A DNA stretch of 64,000 nucleotides. Origin: Martinezella tropici. GTDB taxonomy: Bacteria > Pseudomonadota > Alphaproteobacteria > Rhizobiales > Rhizobiaceae. A model generated the notes under the pieces. The model saw nothing but the letters and a program-made list of their open reading frames with translations, made no database searches and was not told the origin of the DNA. Shown in pieces: positions 10,716-19,433 of this stretch; the stretch's first letter is position 1, and each line of letters starts with the position of its first letter. Location of the stretch: contig NZ_QMKK01000011.1 in the NCBI RefSeq assembly GCF_003287875.1, forward strand, positions 1 through 64,000. The letters run 5' to 3'. Both the position numbers and the translations under genes were made by a program.

Positions 10716-11240
10716 TGCTCCTCCGCGGCGGCGAGCGCTTTGAAAACTTCAATGGTTTCCAAACCCTCCAAGCGATGTCAGATCAGGAAGCTGATAGGAC
10801 GGATTTAACATGTGCGACTCAGTAAGTTAAAAAAACTCGATTCCTTTAACATATGCGCAACACCCTAAATCCGCATCCCCCTGATCGCCAATGCGTGGCA
10901 ATGCAAGATCTGAGTTGAATTCCAAGAAAGAGATTCGCCGAGCGGCGCCTTCAGCGTGGCCCTGTGATCAATTGTGATCGCAAACAGGCAAAACCCGCTA
11001 CGGCTATCGCAAGCATAAACATCGTAAATATATGATAATACATACTTTTATTGCGGAGAAGGTGGGACTCTCCGCCAATTAAGCCCGCGATACCCGGATC
11101 TCAAGGATCTCATTTTTCGACGTCGTGATGAAGCACGGAAATTCCCGAAGAGCGTGTCTGCGCGCGCTTCCCGATCGGTAAGGATCGCGTTGATCTACGA
11201 GAAATCTTCCTGTACGGTAAGCCATCTCAGGCGATGCTCG
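10716..11240. other. Intergenic, no supported gene
   Basis: 525 bases. The part at 10800-11060 is AT-rich and holds no coherent frame. It contains the presumed promoter of the secreted protein (leftward) and of the hipB relic (rightward); no specific elements could be fixed. Confidence 0.5.
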
Positions 11241-11511
11241 ATGTTCAGATCCGCACGCGATTTCGGCACCGCCGTCCGGGAGAAACGCAAGGCGCTTGGT
11301 TGGACGCAGACAGAGCTTGCCGCTCGGTCCGGCACGGGTGAGCGCTTCATCGTCGAGCTTGAATCCGGCAAGCCAAGCGCCAGCTTGAAAAGTCGTTGAT
11401 CGTAGCGCGCACTGTCGGCATCGAGATCGGCGATCTCAGGACGGCCCAAGCCGCGTCGACCTCGCCTGACGATGACCTGGACTTCCTACCGACCTTCGGT
11501 GACGGTCGATG
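11241..11511 (+). pseudogene. hipB-like antitoxin gene, frameshifted
   Basis: The ATG at 11241 begins a HipB/XRE HTH protein (RDFGTAVREKRKALGWTQTE, LAARSGTGERFIVELESGKPSA). At about 11385-11390 the frame changes: the rest (EKSLIVARTVGIEIGDLRTA ... DDDLDFLPTFGDGR) is in another frame and ends at TGA 11509-11511, overlapping the hipA ATG as in normal hipBA operons. Loss of one base in AGCGCCAGCTTG (expected SAQLEKS) explains it. Without the shift it would be a standard antitoxin of about 90 residues. Confidence 0.75.
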
Positions 11512-12075
11512 ACGACGATCTTCTACGAAGCCCTCCCTGTCAGCCACCTGACCTTCGATGGCGATTGGCGGCTGGACTATGACCCGAGCTGGGAAGCGCG
11601 CCGCTCGGCCTTTCCGACATCGCTGACCATGCCGCTCCGTTCGGGCCCCGTCGCTGCCGACAGGCTCCTGCCCTGGCTCGCCAATCTGCTCCCGGAAACG
11701 CACCTCGCCGAAATCGGCCAGCGGCTGAAAGTGTCTCCCCAGGACATCGTCGGTCTGCTGGGCCATATCGGCCGGGACACCGCCGGCGCATTGTCGATTG
11801 GTGCACCCCGCAAGCCGGGCATTCATCTGCAGCCCGTGCCAGATGCGGCGGCACTGGAGCGCATCCTGGACGAGCTTCCCGCAAAACCCTTCCTGGTCGG
11901 CGAACGCGGCGTCTCCATGTCTCTCGCGGGCGTGCAAGAGAAGCTGCCGGTTTTCGTGGATGAGGGCAGCTCCATCTCCATTCCCGTCGATGGGACGCCC
12001 TCGACCCATATTCTGAAGCCGGATTCAAAACGGCTTGCAGGCAGTGTCGAGAACGAAGCTTTCTGCCTTAGCGCT
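11509..12075 (+). pseudogene. hipA-like toxin kinase, amino-terminal half only
   Basis: Starts ATG 11509, overlapping the hipB stop (ATGA). The HipA N-terminal domain is well kept (DYDPSWEARRSAFPTSLTMP, LPWLANLLPE, GHIGRDTAGAL) and runs into the kinase start (GVSMSLAGVQEKLPVF, STHILKPDSKRLAGSVENEA). Similarity stops at about 12070, where the sequence becomes the reverse strand of an integrase gene; the open frame continues as chance sequence to 12168. The catalytic Asp region is missing, so no kinase activity is expected. The junction looks like a recombination breakpoint. Confidence 0.8.
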
Positions 12076-12077
12076 GT

Positions 12078-12440
12078 CGACGGCGCAACAGCCCGGAGAC
12101 GTTCATCGCGAAAGGAGACGATGTCTTGTTGCGCCAGGCCGATCAGCGTTCGATGGGAAATATCGTGACGCCGCAGGACATCGATGCGCTGGCTTTCCTG
12201 AGTAAAGCCGCGCTTCGTTGGCGAAACCTCTTGCTGGTAGCGCTTCAAGAGCTGACCGAGCGTCATGGTCTCGAGGATCTTCGTGTCCGGCGCGATACCG
12301 AAGCGGTCGACCTGAATCTCTAGATCGCGTGCCCACTTCTCAGCGTCGGCCTTGCTGTCGAAGCTTTTTGCTCGGGGCTTCATTCCGCGACGACGCACCT
12401 GCGCTTGCCAACGTCCCCTAAGCTTTCTGATCGTTGCCAT
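12078..12440 (-). pseudogene. Tyrosine integrase amino-terminal fragment, copy A
   Basis: The first 120 or so residues of a phage-type tyrosine recombinase (MATIRKLRGRWQAQVRRRGM, then the SAM-like core-binding segment RRHDISHRTLIGLAQQDIVS, FRDERLRAVAPST). It ends abruptly at the hipA relic; downstream codons to 11823 are antisense hipA. The catalytic domain with the R-H-R-Y residues is absent, so it is inactive. A second, diverged stub lies 1.7 kb to the right (about 88% identical over 80 residues by eye), so the two probably come from different elements and not a recent duplication. Confidence 0.8.
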
Positions 12441-12468
12441 GTCATCTCCAATCGAAATTGAAGATCAC

Positions 12469-12507
12469 GCGTAGGATGCCCCTGGAGAGGTGCCAAGGAT
12501 TATCCCG
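12469..12507. repeat. Integrase-linked 39-bp repeat, copy 1
   Basis: Lies 28 bases upstream of integrase stub A. The core GGTGCCAAGGATTATCCCG recurs near integrase stub B (14170-14208) and, degenerately, after the protease gene (18002-18037). Could be an attachment-type or integrase-binding sequence; unproven. Confidence 0.6.
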
Positions 12508-12618
12508 GAACGAGCGTCGTCCATTAACCGCAATCCAGAATATACAGCCTCGCGCCTACAACAACCTTGTCAGCTTGAGGTCTATGTAGTTTGATAATCT
12601 TGGGCTGGGGGCTTGTTC

Positions 12619-13878
12619 ATGCATAAATTGCTTCGATCTGCCGCGTTGAGCGCTGCGCTATGTGTAACAACAATGGTCAGCCCTGCAGCCGCGTCTGAGA
12701 AAGTCTTTGGTCCGTTTGTCTTGGACGACGCCAAGCCAGATGTCATAGTGATGAACGGCGATATCGACGTCGGCTCAGCGCTCAACTTCCGGCGGGCTCT
12801 TCACGCAGCCCCCGGCGCTAAGCTTATTACCTTGAACAGCTCAGGCGGCGCCGTGCAAATGGGTCTGCTGATGGCGGATGATATTCATGAGCGAAAGCTC
12901 GCGACCTACATCCCGAAAGACAGCGCATGCCTATCCGCATGTGCTTATATGTTTCTTGCCGGCATCGAGCGGAAAGTTGACGGCAAGCTCGGCGTGCATC
13001 AGATTTCCTCTGATACATCGGACCTTGTGGGAGCGCAGCTCACGATTTCCGACATCATTGACGTCCTCAACCGCTTCGATACTCCGGTTGACGTGTTGAG
13101 CGTCATGTTCAAGACGCCGCCGAATGACATGCACGTCTTCACGCCAGAAGAGATTGACCGTTATAAGCTCAATCGAACTGGCGATGCGTTAAAGCCCTCT
13201 GCCGCCGGCGCGTCGGCAGCACCAGATACAACTCCGCCCGCCCCAAACGCGACGAGCACAACAGAATCAACTACGCAACCGGTGACACCGGAGCAGCCGC
13301 ACTCGACAGAAACAACGGTAAGCGCAACGCCGACGCCGCAGACACAAGCGAAACTCTCAACGATCGAAGAATTCACGAAGCGCCCAAATCGGATCGCCGT
13401 CTATACCGGCTTGGATCTCTTCGGCGACGACATTTCTTCTATCCGCGCAAGCGACGCTGCGGAATGTGCTCAGAGTTGTCTGGTGATGAACGGTCAATGC
13501 ACGGAGTTCACCTCGAACGCCATCCTCGCGTGGTCGAAGGAGCACAAGGTCGAATGGCACTACATCGCGCCGGGAAAGCCGATGCAGAACGGCTACGTCG
13601 AATCCTTCAACGGCCGCATGCGCGACGAGCTGCTGAACGAGAGCCTGTTCTTCGGTCTCGGCCACGCCCGTAGCGCCATTTCCGAATGGGCGCAGGATTA
13701 TAACCATTTCCGGCCGCACTCATCGCTCGGTTATCAGACCCCGGCAGGCTACGCCGGGATCATCGCCGCAACCGGCTCCAACGCTGCGCAAGATGAAAGC
13801 TTCGCGTTTCCGCCGGTTGCTCACACCGCGCCACTTGGCGTATTCAAAACCGCCGAGGCTCTAATCGCCGTTGGATGA
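12619..13878 (+). CDS. Periplasmic Clp-like serine protease fused in frame to an IS3 transposase tail
   Basis: The ATG at 12619 was chosen over the in-frame TTG at 12613. Residues 1-25 are a signal peptide ([20 protein letters not shown]). Residues 40-180 form a ClpP/crotonase-like protease domain: [12 protein letters not shown] oxyanion segment, Ser106 in [15 protein letters not shown], His127 in LGVHQIS. A Pro/Thr linker (about 195-245) and the start of a Cys-containing PAN/apple-like domain ([12 protein letters not shown] ... [13 protein letters not shown]) follow. From about codon 295 the sequence is the C-terminal part of an IS3-family transposase. The host gene has thus lost its 3' end and gained a foreign tail. 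The protease domain could still fold and be exported. Confidence 0.75.
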   Translation: MHKLLRSAALSAALCVTTMVSPAAASEKVFGPFVLDDAKPDVIVMNGDIDVGSALNFRRALHAAPGAKLITLNSSGGAVQMGLLMADDIHERKLATYIPKDSACLSACAYMFLAGIERKVDGKLGVHQISSDTSDLVGAQLTISDIIDVLNRFDTPVDVLSVMFKTPPNDMHVFTPEEIDRYKLNRTGDALKPSAAGASAAPDTTPPAPNATSTTESTTQPVTPEQPHSTETTVSATPTPQTQAKLSTIEEFTKRPNRIAVYTGLDLFGDDISSIRASDAAECAQSCLVMNGQCTEFTSNAILAWSKEHKVEWHYIAPGKPMQNGYVESFNGRMRDELLNESLFFGLGHARSAISEWAQDYNHFRPHSSLGYQTPAGYAGIIAATGSNAAQDESFAFPPVAHTAPLGVFKTAEALIAVG

Positions 13879-13896
13879 AAGTTCAGTGGCAGGTCA
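13497..13896 (+). mobile_element. IS3-family insertion sequence, 3' remnant with right inverted repeat
   Basis: Encodes the end of an IS3-type OrfB integrase-core protein: [30 protein letters not shown] and [16 protein letters not shown], holding the final Glu of the DDE triad (YVESFNGR). Just after the TGA, 13876-13896 read outward-in as TGACCTGCCACTGAACTTTC, a terminal repeat of the IS407/ISRm-like type. The left end, orfA and the 5' part of orfB are missing, so it cannot move. It abuts integrase stub B directly. Confidence 0.8.
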
Positions 13897-13899
13897 TCC

Positions 13900-14141
13900 T
13901 GAACGGAGCCGCGCTTCATGGGCGAGACTTCGAGCTGGTAGCGCTCCAGAAGCTGACCGAGCGTTGTCGTTTCGAGGATCTTCGTGTCCGGCGCGGCACC
14001 GAAGCGATCGACCTGAGCCTCAAGATCGCGTGCCCATTTCTCGGCTTCGACCTTGCTATCGAATGACTTGCAGCGGGGTTTCATACCGCGCCGACGCACC
14101 TGTGCTTGCCAGCGTCCTCTGAGCTTCCGAATTGTCGCCAT
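13900..14141 (-). pseudogene. Tyrosine integrase amino-terminal fragment, copy B
   Basis: Begins identically to copy A (MATIRKLRGRWQAQVRRRGM) and continues SKVEAEKWARDLEAQVDRFG to about EVSPMKRG, then runs into the IS3 end; the remaining open codons to 13821 are IS sequence read backwards. Only the arm-binding region remains, so the IS or a deletion removed the core and catalytic domains. The repeat copy upstream is at the same distance (29 bases) as for copy A. Confidence 0.8.
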
Positions 14142-14169
14142 GTAATCTCCAATCGATATTGAAGATCAT

Positions 14170-14208
14170 GCGTAGGACGCCCCGGAAGGGGAACCAAGGA
14201 TTATCCCG
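14170..14208. repeat. Integrase-linked 39-bp repeat, copy 2
   Basis: Shares GCGTAGGA, GCCCC and CCAAGGATTATCCCG with copy 1. It forms the left edge of the ATPase-protease cassette. A further 15-mer 8 bases on, ATTCGGCAATCTTCT (14215-14229), recurs with one change at 18098-18112 beside copy 3. Confidence 0.6.
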
Positions 14209-14362
14209 GCGCAGATTCGGCAATCTTCTCCACAATTGATTCTAACCGAGTCAAGTCGCGGACTCTAGGAATCACACAAGAATCATACTATATTCAACTG
14301 GAAATAGGCGTGGAAACTTAATGTTTCTGCGCTTTCTTTGATTCAACACGAAGGAGGCGAGC

Positions 14363-15373
14363 ATGTCTACGAAGCAAATTCTCGCGCTCCTTAACTCGCA
14401 CATCGACGGAGATGAAGATCAGCTTCTGTCGATCGCCTTGCAGATCGCTGCCCAAGAGGCCCGCCAGGGGCGCCCAGAGGATGCCGATAAGCTCAAGCGG
14501 CTTGTCCAGAAGGCCCGCGACCAGCGACGCCTCGGTAAGTCTGCGAGTGGTCAGACCCCCATTCCGCTTGCCCGCCCGCGGGGCGAGTTACAGGGGCTTG
14601 TCGAAAGCACCTATCCTAAAGTCACGCTGTCGAGCATGGTGCTGTCCGATGACATCGCCGGCCGTCTCAGGCGCATCGTTCGACAGCAACAGGAGCGTGT
14701 GACCTTACGCGAGCATGGGCAGACGCCCGCTACGCATATGCTCCTTGTCGGTCCACCTGGAACTGGCAAGACCATGACGGCCTCGGTGTTGGCTGGTGAA
14801 CTTCGCCTACCACTTTTTACTGTGCGTCTGGAGTCTCTTTTCAGCCGGTTTTTCGGGGAAACAGCCGGCAAATTGCGTCTGCTCTTTGACCAGATTGCGC
14901 AGACCCGCGGAGTTTACTTACTCGACGAGTTCGACGCGATCGGCGCACGCCGTGGCGATCCAAATGATGTCGGCGAGATACGTCGTGTTTTGAACTCGGT
15001 TCTGGCATTCATGGAAGAGCCGAACTCGACTGATAGCCTTGTTCTAGCTGCGACGAACCACGTTGAAATCCTCGATGAGGCTTTGGCTCGGCGCTTTGAC
15101 GAAGTGGTTGAATACACTCTTCCCAATGCTGAATCTGCTCGTGCAATCATCGAACAACGGCTGGGTAAATTTAAGTTCGCGGCCAAATCTTGGCCTGCAC
15201 TTGCGACGGCGCTTGAAGGTCTGAGCCAGGGCGAATTGGTCAGGGCCACCGACGCAGTTGTTAAGGACGCTATTCTTGAGGGCGTATCGAAAGTTTCAAC
15301 CGATGCGCTATACAACGCCTTGAAAAACCGCCAGACGTTGAAGTATAAGTTTCGTCGTCAGTTCGACCACTAG
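14363..15373 (+). CDS. ietA: AAA+ ATPase, IetA-like (partner of a subtilase)
   Basis: 336 residues; the ATG at 14363 follows GGAGGCG. One AAA+ module: Walker A GPPGTGKT at 130-137, Walker B VYLLDEFDAIG at about 184-194, sensor 1 at N232 (LAATNH), and arginines ALARRFDEV near 243-244. The first 80 residues are a charged helical region (DADKLKRLVQKARDQRR), a likely partner-binding part. It is 51 bases ahead of the subtilisin-like protease gene, same strand. The pair matches IetA/IetS: in Agrobacterium pTiC58 the ATPase acts as antitoxin to the protease, and homologous pairs give anti-phage defence. The symbol rests on domain pairing and order; identity to the studied proteins was not measured. 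Confidence 0.85.
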   Translation: MSTKQILALLNSHIDGDEDQLLSIALQIAAQEARQGRPEDADKLKRLVQKARDQRRLGKSASGQTPIPLARPRGELQGLVESTYPKVTLSSMVLSDDIAGRLRRIVRQQQERVTLREHGQTPATHMLLVGPPGTGKTMTASVLAGELRLPLFTVRLESLFSRFFGETAGKLRLLFDQIAQTRGVYLLDEFDAIGARRGDPNDVGEIRRVLNSVLAFMEEPNSTDSLVLAATNHVEILDEALARRFDEVVEYTLPNAESARAIIEQRLGKFKFAAKSWPALATALEGLSQGELVRATDAVVKDAILEGVSKVSTDALYNALKNRQTLKYKFRRQFDH

Positions 15374-15424
15374 GCAGGTTCCACTGGTCGGATTGAATGG
15401 AACACACTTGCACAAGCAGGTCCT

Positions 15425-17968
15425 ATGGCGGAGTCTAGTAATTTCGACGCAAGAAATCGTCCACATATATTGATCGATCTCTTCCGTGACACAGCGGCAT
15501 ACACTTTTCCCTCACGAAATCAGGAGCGCAAACCGCTCCGTGATGATTATGCAGCACACGCTGCCCAGCTACTGAGCCAACTGGCCGCTGCTCTCGGAGA
15601 GCAGCCGCAGGCTAGTTTCGATCCGCGCCTTGCGGTTCAGGGGTTGAAGCCAGGAACGATTGTCGAGATCACGACCCTCGCACCGGCCGAAAATTCTCGC
15701 ACCAAAGCCGTTAAAATTCCTGCTGCACTCGAATTTCCGACGCAGGACGTAATGGTGCTTCGTTCTCAACGTAATGACGATCGCACCGAGAGTGCCTTGC
15801 TCTTCGTGCCGGACGATGCGCGAACCTTTTTGCAAGGGCGAATAGCCGAATATGGTCGTGCTCCGGGCAATCAACGCCGACCGGACGTCGAACGATTCGA
15901 AGTCGTCGAGGAAGTCCGGGCGTCAGAGGCTTCTTCGCTATTCACCGGCAAGGTGGACCTGAATGCACCGAATATTCTCTGGTGGGAACTTTGGGTGCGC
16001 CAACCGATCGCCCTGGCCGATCGTATCGCTGCAGCAGCGCGCAATGCGAATATCGACACGCATGAAGACCGGCTCCTCTTCCCCGATACAACGGTGCTCT
16101 TTCTTCACGCATCCGCGGCGACGATTTTCACCTTCGCGGCGATGGTCCCAGGCGCCATTACGGAAATTCGCCGGGCGACAGGAACTATTGAACCGCTCCT
16201 TGATCGGGGTGCGACGGGCATTGGCCAGCATGATTGGGTCGCAGAGCTTGCCCAACGTGTCACAGCACCCGGGCAAGAGACACCCGTCGTCTGCACCCTA
16301 GATACCGGCGTCGCCGCTGCGCATCCTCTGATCGCACCTGGCCTTCGTGGCGCGTGGGCATATGACGCAACCTGGGGGCCAGACGATCACCAGCCGAACG
16401 GCGGCCATGGAACACCACTTGTGGGACTCGTGCTATATGGCGATCTCGAGCCGCTCATGAGTGACATGCGACCTGTCGTCCTGACGCACGGCGCGGAGTC
16501 GATGAAGCTTCTGCCACCGCACGGTTTTCCGCCGACCGAGCCACCAAGCTATGGCATAGTTACACAGGGCGCAGTCAGCTCAGTCGAGATCGAAAGCCCG
16601 GGCATTCTTCGCAGCTTTTGCATCGCAACGTCCGCGACGGACTTCCCTTCAAGCCGACCGTCAACCTGGAGCGGCGCGATCGACCAGATCGCATCTGGCG
16701 CCATGCCTGGTGAAGCGGATGGTAAAGTCCCCGCCGCTGAGCTCCCCAAGCGTCTGCTGGTCGTGGCAACCGGAAACGTGTCCGGTGGAATGGCGATTGA
16801 AGTTCTTCCGTCGCAGTCGCTGGAAGATCCCTCGCAGAGCTGGAACGCTCTAACGGTCGGTGGGTTCACCCGAAAAGAACAGGCGCCAACACCTCCACCC
16901 GCACTCAATCCTGCCGTGCCGGCTAACCACCGCAGCCCGTTCAGCCGGGGATCGCAATCGCTTCCTGAGGACCTAACGCCTATCAAGCCGGAAGTCCTTT
17001 TCGAGGCGGGAAACATGGTATCTGACGCAGCGGGCTTTTGTGGCTGGGACCCCGCGGTATCGCTTCTCTCGACGGGTTCAGATGTGACTGGGGAGCCGCT
17101 GGTGCCTTTTTGGGCGACGAGCGCAGCAGCTGGCATGGCCGGCAACTTTATTGGACGCCTGCAATCCGCTAGGCCCGATCTATGGCCAGAAACACATCGC
17201 GCGCTGGCGGTAGACTCAGCTCGGTGGCCAGAGCCTATTCGTAAGCGTTTCATTGGGCGCGGCGCGCACTGGAAAACCGGGAGCAAAGCAGAGAAGCAGA
17301 AAAACCTTCGAGAATTTGGATATGGCGTTCCTGATATAGAGCGAGCGATTCTCTCAGCGCAGAACGATGCGACGTTGATTGCCCAGGCAGAGATCCAACC
17401 TTTCGCCGTCAGTGCAGACGGTAGAACCGGCGTCTTCAACGAGATGCACTTCTACGACCTTCCCTGGCCGAAAACAGCGCTGGAGCAGCTCGAAAACGAG
17501 ATTGTCACAATGAAAGTGACGCTCTCCTACTTCATCGAACCGAACCTCACCGGCAAAGCGGCCACGCGACCTGACACTTATCGCTCCTTCGGCCTTCGCT
17601 TCGATATGAAGAAGCGCGGTGAGACGGATGCACACTTCCGCAGCCGGGTGTCGGCAAGTCAACAAACAGACGGCACGGAATCTGATAGTGAGCAGAGCTA
17701 TTGGTTGTTAGGACCGAAAGCTGTGCAGGCCGGATCGTTGCATTGCGATCTGTGGCGAGGCTACGCAGCGGATTTGGCTCTGCACGACGCGATCGCCGTC
17801 TATCCAGTCGGGGGCTGGTGGAAGTCCCACGCAGGGCAAAAGCGCATGACCGATACGGGCCGATACGCTTTAGTCATCTCGATCTCTGCTCCGGGCCAGA
17901 ACATCGACCTCTATTCCGACGTCGCAGCCCTTGTGAACGCGAAGGAAATTGAAGTTACACTTAACTAG
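15425..17968 (+). CDS. ietS: Subtilisin-like serine protease, IetS-like
   Basis: 847 residues. The S8 catalytic triad is intact: Asp293 (VVCTLDTGVAAAHPL), His328 (NGGHGTPLVG), Ser566 (FWATSAAAGMAGNF), with oxyanion Asn451 (VVATGNVSGG). No signal peptide, so it acts in the cytoplasm, unlike most subtilases. The 280-residue N-terminal part and the 250-residue part after the Ser are family-specific and of unknown fold. It follows the AAA+ gene in what looks like a two-gene operon and ends about 30 bases before the degenerate repeat copy 3. Known for such pairs: the protease is toxic without its ATPase, and the pair protects against phage. The trigger and substrate are unknown. Confidence 0.85.
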   Translation: MAESSNFDARNRPHILIDLFRDTAAYTFPSRNQERKPLRDDYAAHAAQLLSQLAAALGEQPQASFDPRLAVQGLKPGTIVEITTLAPAENSRTKAVKIPAALEFPTQDVMVLRSQRNDDRTESALLFVPDDARTFLQGRIAEYGRAPGNQRRPDVERFEVVEEVRASEASSLFTGKVDLNAPNILWWELWVRQPIALADRIAAAARNANIDTHEDRLLFPDTTVLFLHASAATIFTFAAMVPGAITEIRRATGTIEPLLDRGATGIGQHDWVAELAQRVTAPGQETPVVCTLDTGVAAAHPLIAPGLRGAWAYDATWGPDDHQPNGGHGTPLVGLVLYGDLEPLMSDMRPVVLTHGAESMKLLPPHGFPPTEPPSYGIVTQGAVSSVEIESPGILRSFCIATSATDFPSSRPSTWSGAIDQIASGAMPGEADGKVPAAELPKRLLVVATGNVSGGMAIEVLPSQSLEDPSQSWNALTVGGFTRKEQAPTPPPALNPAVPANHRSPFSRGSQSLPEDLTPIKPEVLFEAGNMVSDAAGFCGWDPAVSLLSTGSDVTGEPLVPFWATSAAAGMAGNFIGRLQSARPDLWPETHRALAVDSARWPEPIRKRFIGRGAHWKTGSKAEKQKNLREFGYGVPDIERAILSAQNDATLIAQAEIQPFAVSADGRTGVFNEMHFYDLPWPKTALEQLENEIVTMKVTLSYFIEPNLTGKAATRPDTYRSFGLRFDMKKRGETDAHFRSRVSASQQTDGTESDSEQSYWLLGPKAVQAGSLHCDLWRGYAADLALHDAIAVYPVGGWWKSHAGQKRMTDTGRYALVISISAPGQNIDLYSDVAALVNAKEIEVTLN

Positions 17969-18001
17969 AATACTCTCCGGTGAGCGCTCACACCGATATA
18001 C

Positions 18002-18037
18002 GATGCGCCCCGGCAGGGAGTGCCAAGAATAATCCCG
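18002..18037. repeat. Integrase-linked repeat, degenerate copy 3
   Basis: GCGCCCCGGCAGGGAGTGCC and AAGAATAATCCCG match the right-hand part of copies 1 and 2 (TGCCAAGAATAATCCCG against TGCCAAGGATTATCCCG in copy 1, 15 of 17). No integrase stub follows. It lies just after the protease gene, so copies 2 and 3 bracket the ATPase-protease pair. Confidence 0.5.
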
Positions 18038-18155
18038 TTAGGGCGACCGCCTTACATTTTCCCTGTAATCGGTCGAAATCGAACGCTCGAAGAAGCAATT
18101 CAGCAATCTTCTATGCCTAATGATGCCTCGGCAATTTCGACCACGAGATTTAATT

Positions 18156-18623
18156 ATGGAAAACTCAGCCGCTTTGAAACATCCGGAATCTACACTCGAC
18201 ATTAAGGAAAAAGTCGACTTCCTAGGATTCTGTAAAGTTTTATTCACAGGAGAAGCAGCAAAAAGGTTCAATAATGCAAAGTTAGTTTCAGATTACCTAG
18301 GAATGATCACAAGATTTGGATTTATCTGGGGTCTCTTCGTTTGGATAAACGTTAATCCTCAATTTATTACAGAATCACTAAGGTGGCCTAACTGGTATTA
18401 TTGGCCCCTTTATGTGAGCACGCTAGTCTTTGCATTCCCGATGGGAGTTTGCCTTGTGACAATTCCATTGATGCTTCTTTATAGCGAGGTGAAATGGTTA
18501 AGGGAGGATTTGGGGTCGAAAGTGGCGACTATCTTTTATGCAATATGGCTTGTCTCCGTTGCCGGCATCATCGCAATCATATCGTTCCAGCCAATATTCC
18601 AAGCACTGACAGCTAAGGGCTAG
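18156..18623 (+). CDS. Small multi-pass membrane protein, unknown
   Basis: 155 residues from ATG 18156 (MENSAALKHP); an in-frame ATG at 18120 would add 12 residues with no better ribosome-binding site. A soluble head of about 55 residues precedes three to four membrane helices (ITRFGFIWGLFVWINV, YYWPLYVSTLVFAFPMG, VCLVTIPLMLLY, IFYAIWLVSVAGIIAIISF). Codon use is clearly more AT-rich than in core genes (AAA, TTA, ATA), as expected for transferred DNA. The family is not recognised. It lies between repeat copy 3 and the next membrane gene; a link to the ATPase-protease pair is only positional. Confidence 0.65.
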   Translation: MENSAALKHPESTLDIKEKVDFLGFCKVLFTGEAAKRFNNAKLVSDYLGMITRFGFIWGLFVWINVNPQFITESLRWPNWYYWPLYVSTLVFAFPMGVCLVTIPLMLLYSEVKWLREDLGSKVATIFYAIWLVSVAGIIAIISFQPIFQALTAKG

Positions 18624-18638
18624 CTGTCTGCAGAATAT

Positions 18639-19433
18639 CTATTGGCGAGCCCAATTAAGCTCTAGTCGACCTTCTTCAGCACGCAGGGCAAGGATCTGCT
18701 CGAGGTTCGGATAGATTTCAAGGACAACACCCGCGGAAAAGAACGCATTTCGAACCTCTGGAACTTCAACCGCGCTGGGAATGGCGGCTTGCGTCCCCCG
18801 CGCAAATCCAAAAGCGCTGGTCGTCATGGCGTATACGACGGCCCATCCAATTACCTCGGATATTGCGGAATAAGCAGGCAATGACAATTCTGCGACGTGG
18901 GGGAGGATGATAGCCGCCTCCGTTCCCGTGCGCCTCGCCTGAAAGACCTGGAAGTGCCTAAGAAGGTTGCTCAATCTCTCTTGTGAAATAAGGTCTGCAT
19001 TTTCAATTACCTCCTTCAAAACTGAAATGCAGTGGTCTGGCACAGTCTGGAATACCACTGCAGGAGGTAACTCATAGCCTACAGGCTGGTGCCCCTCCGC
19101 AAACCTCAACCTCATGTTATTCAGGGCTATCAAGCAAAGTTCGGAGAGTATCGCAGGTAACACCGCTCGCGCGGCAGCCAACGATCGCTGCCGTCGCTCT
19201 TCCTCGATCTCGTATGCTTGACGGATTTGAGCTTTGTTCCCCTGGAGTGCAAAAAGAGCTGCCCCAATCGAAAAAAGTGCGACTACGATATTTCCGAAGA
19301 AGCTCACCCAGTCGTCGTCTTTCAAATGAAAATCGATCATCGTGAATGCCACCAGAAATACCAGAGTGGAAATAAACGCCCCCAGCGCCACTCCGTCCAT
19401 ATAGGAAATGCGCCTGTCGGTAGGCTTGCTCAT
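18639..19433 (-). CDS. Membrane-anchored protein, unknown
   Basis: 264 residues with two N-terminal membrane helices (DGVALGAFISTLVFLVAFTM at about 13-32 and SFFGNIVVALFSIGAALFAL at about 43-62). A charged, probably coiled segment (QIRQAYEIEEERRQRSLAAA) and a soluble mostly helical domain of about 180 residues follow. The two-helix hairpin plus cytoplasmic domain is common in orphan proteins of defence or mobile loci, but no family is recognised. Convergent with the small membrane protein gene (15-base gap), last gene before the tRNA. The region 19434-19649 shows no gene. Confidence 0.65.
   Translation of the reverse strand: MSKPTDRRISYMDGVALGAFISTLVFLVAFTMIDFHLKDDDWVSFFGNIVVALFSIGAALFALQGNKAQIRQAYEIEEERRQRSLAAARAVLPAILSELCLIALNNMRLRFAEGHQPVGYELPPAVVFQTVPDHCISVLKEVIENADLISQERLSNLLRHFQVFQARRTGTEAAIILPHVAELSLPAYSAISEVIGWAVVYAMTTSAFGFARGTQAAIPSAVEVPEVRNAFFSAGVVLEIYPNLEQILALRAEEGRLELNWARQ

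Noticed and set aside
11823..12078. C-terminal part of the integrase frame running to 11823
   Set aside because: These codons are the reverse strand of the hipA amino-terminal domain; integrase similarity stops near 12078.
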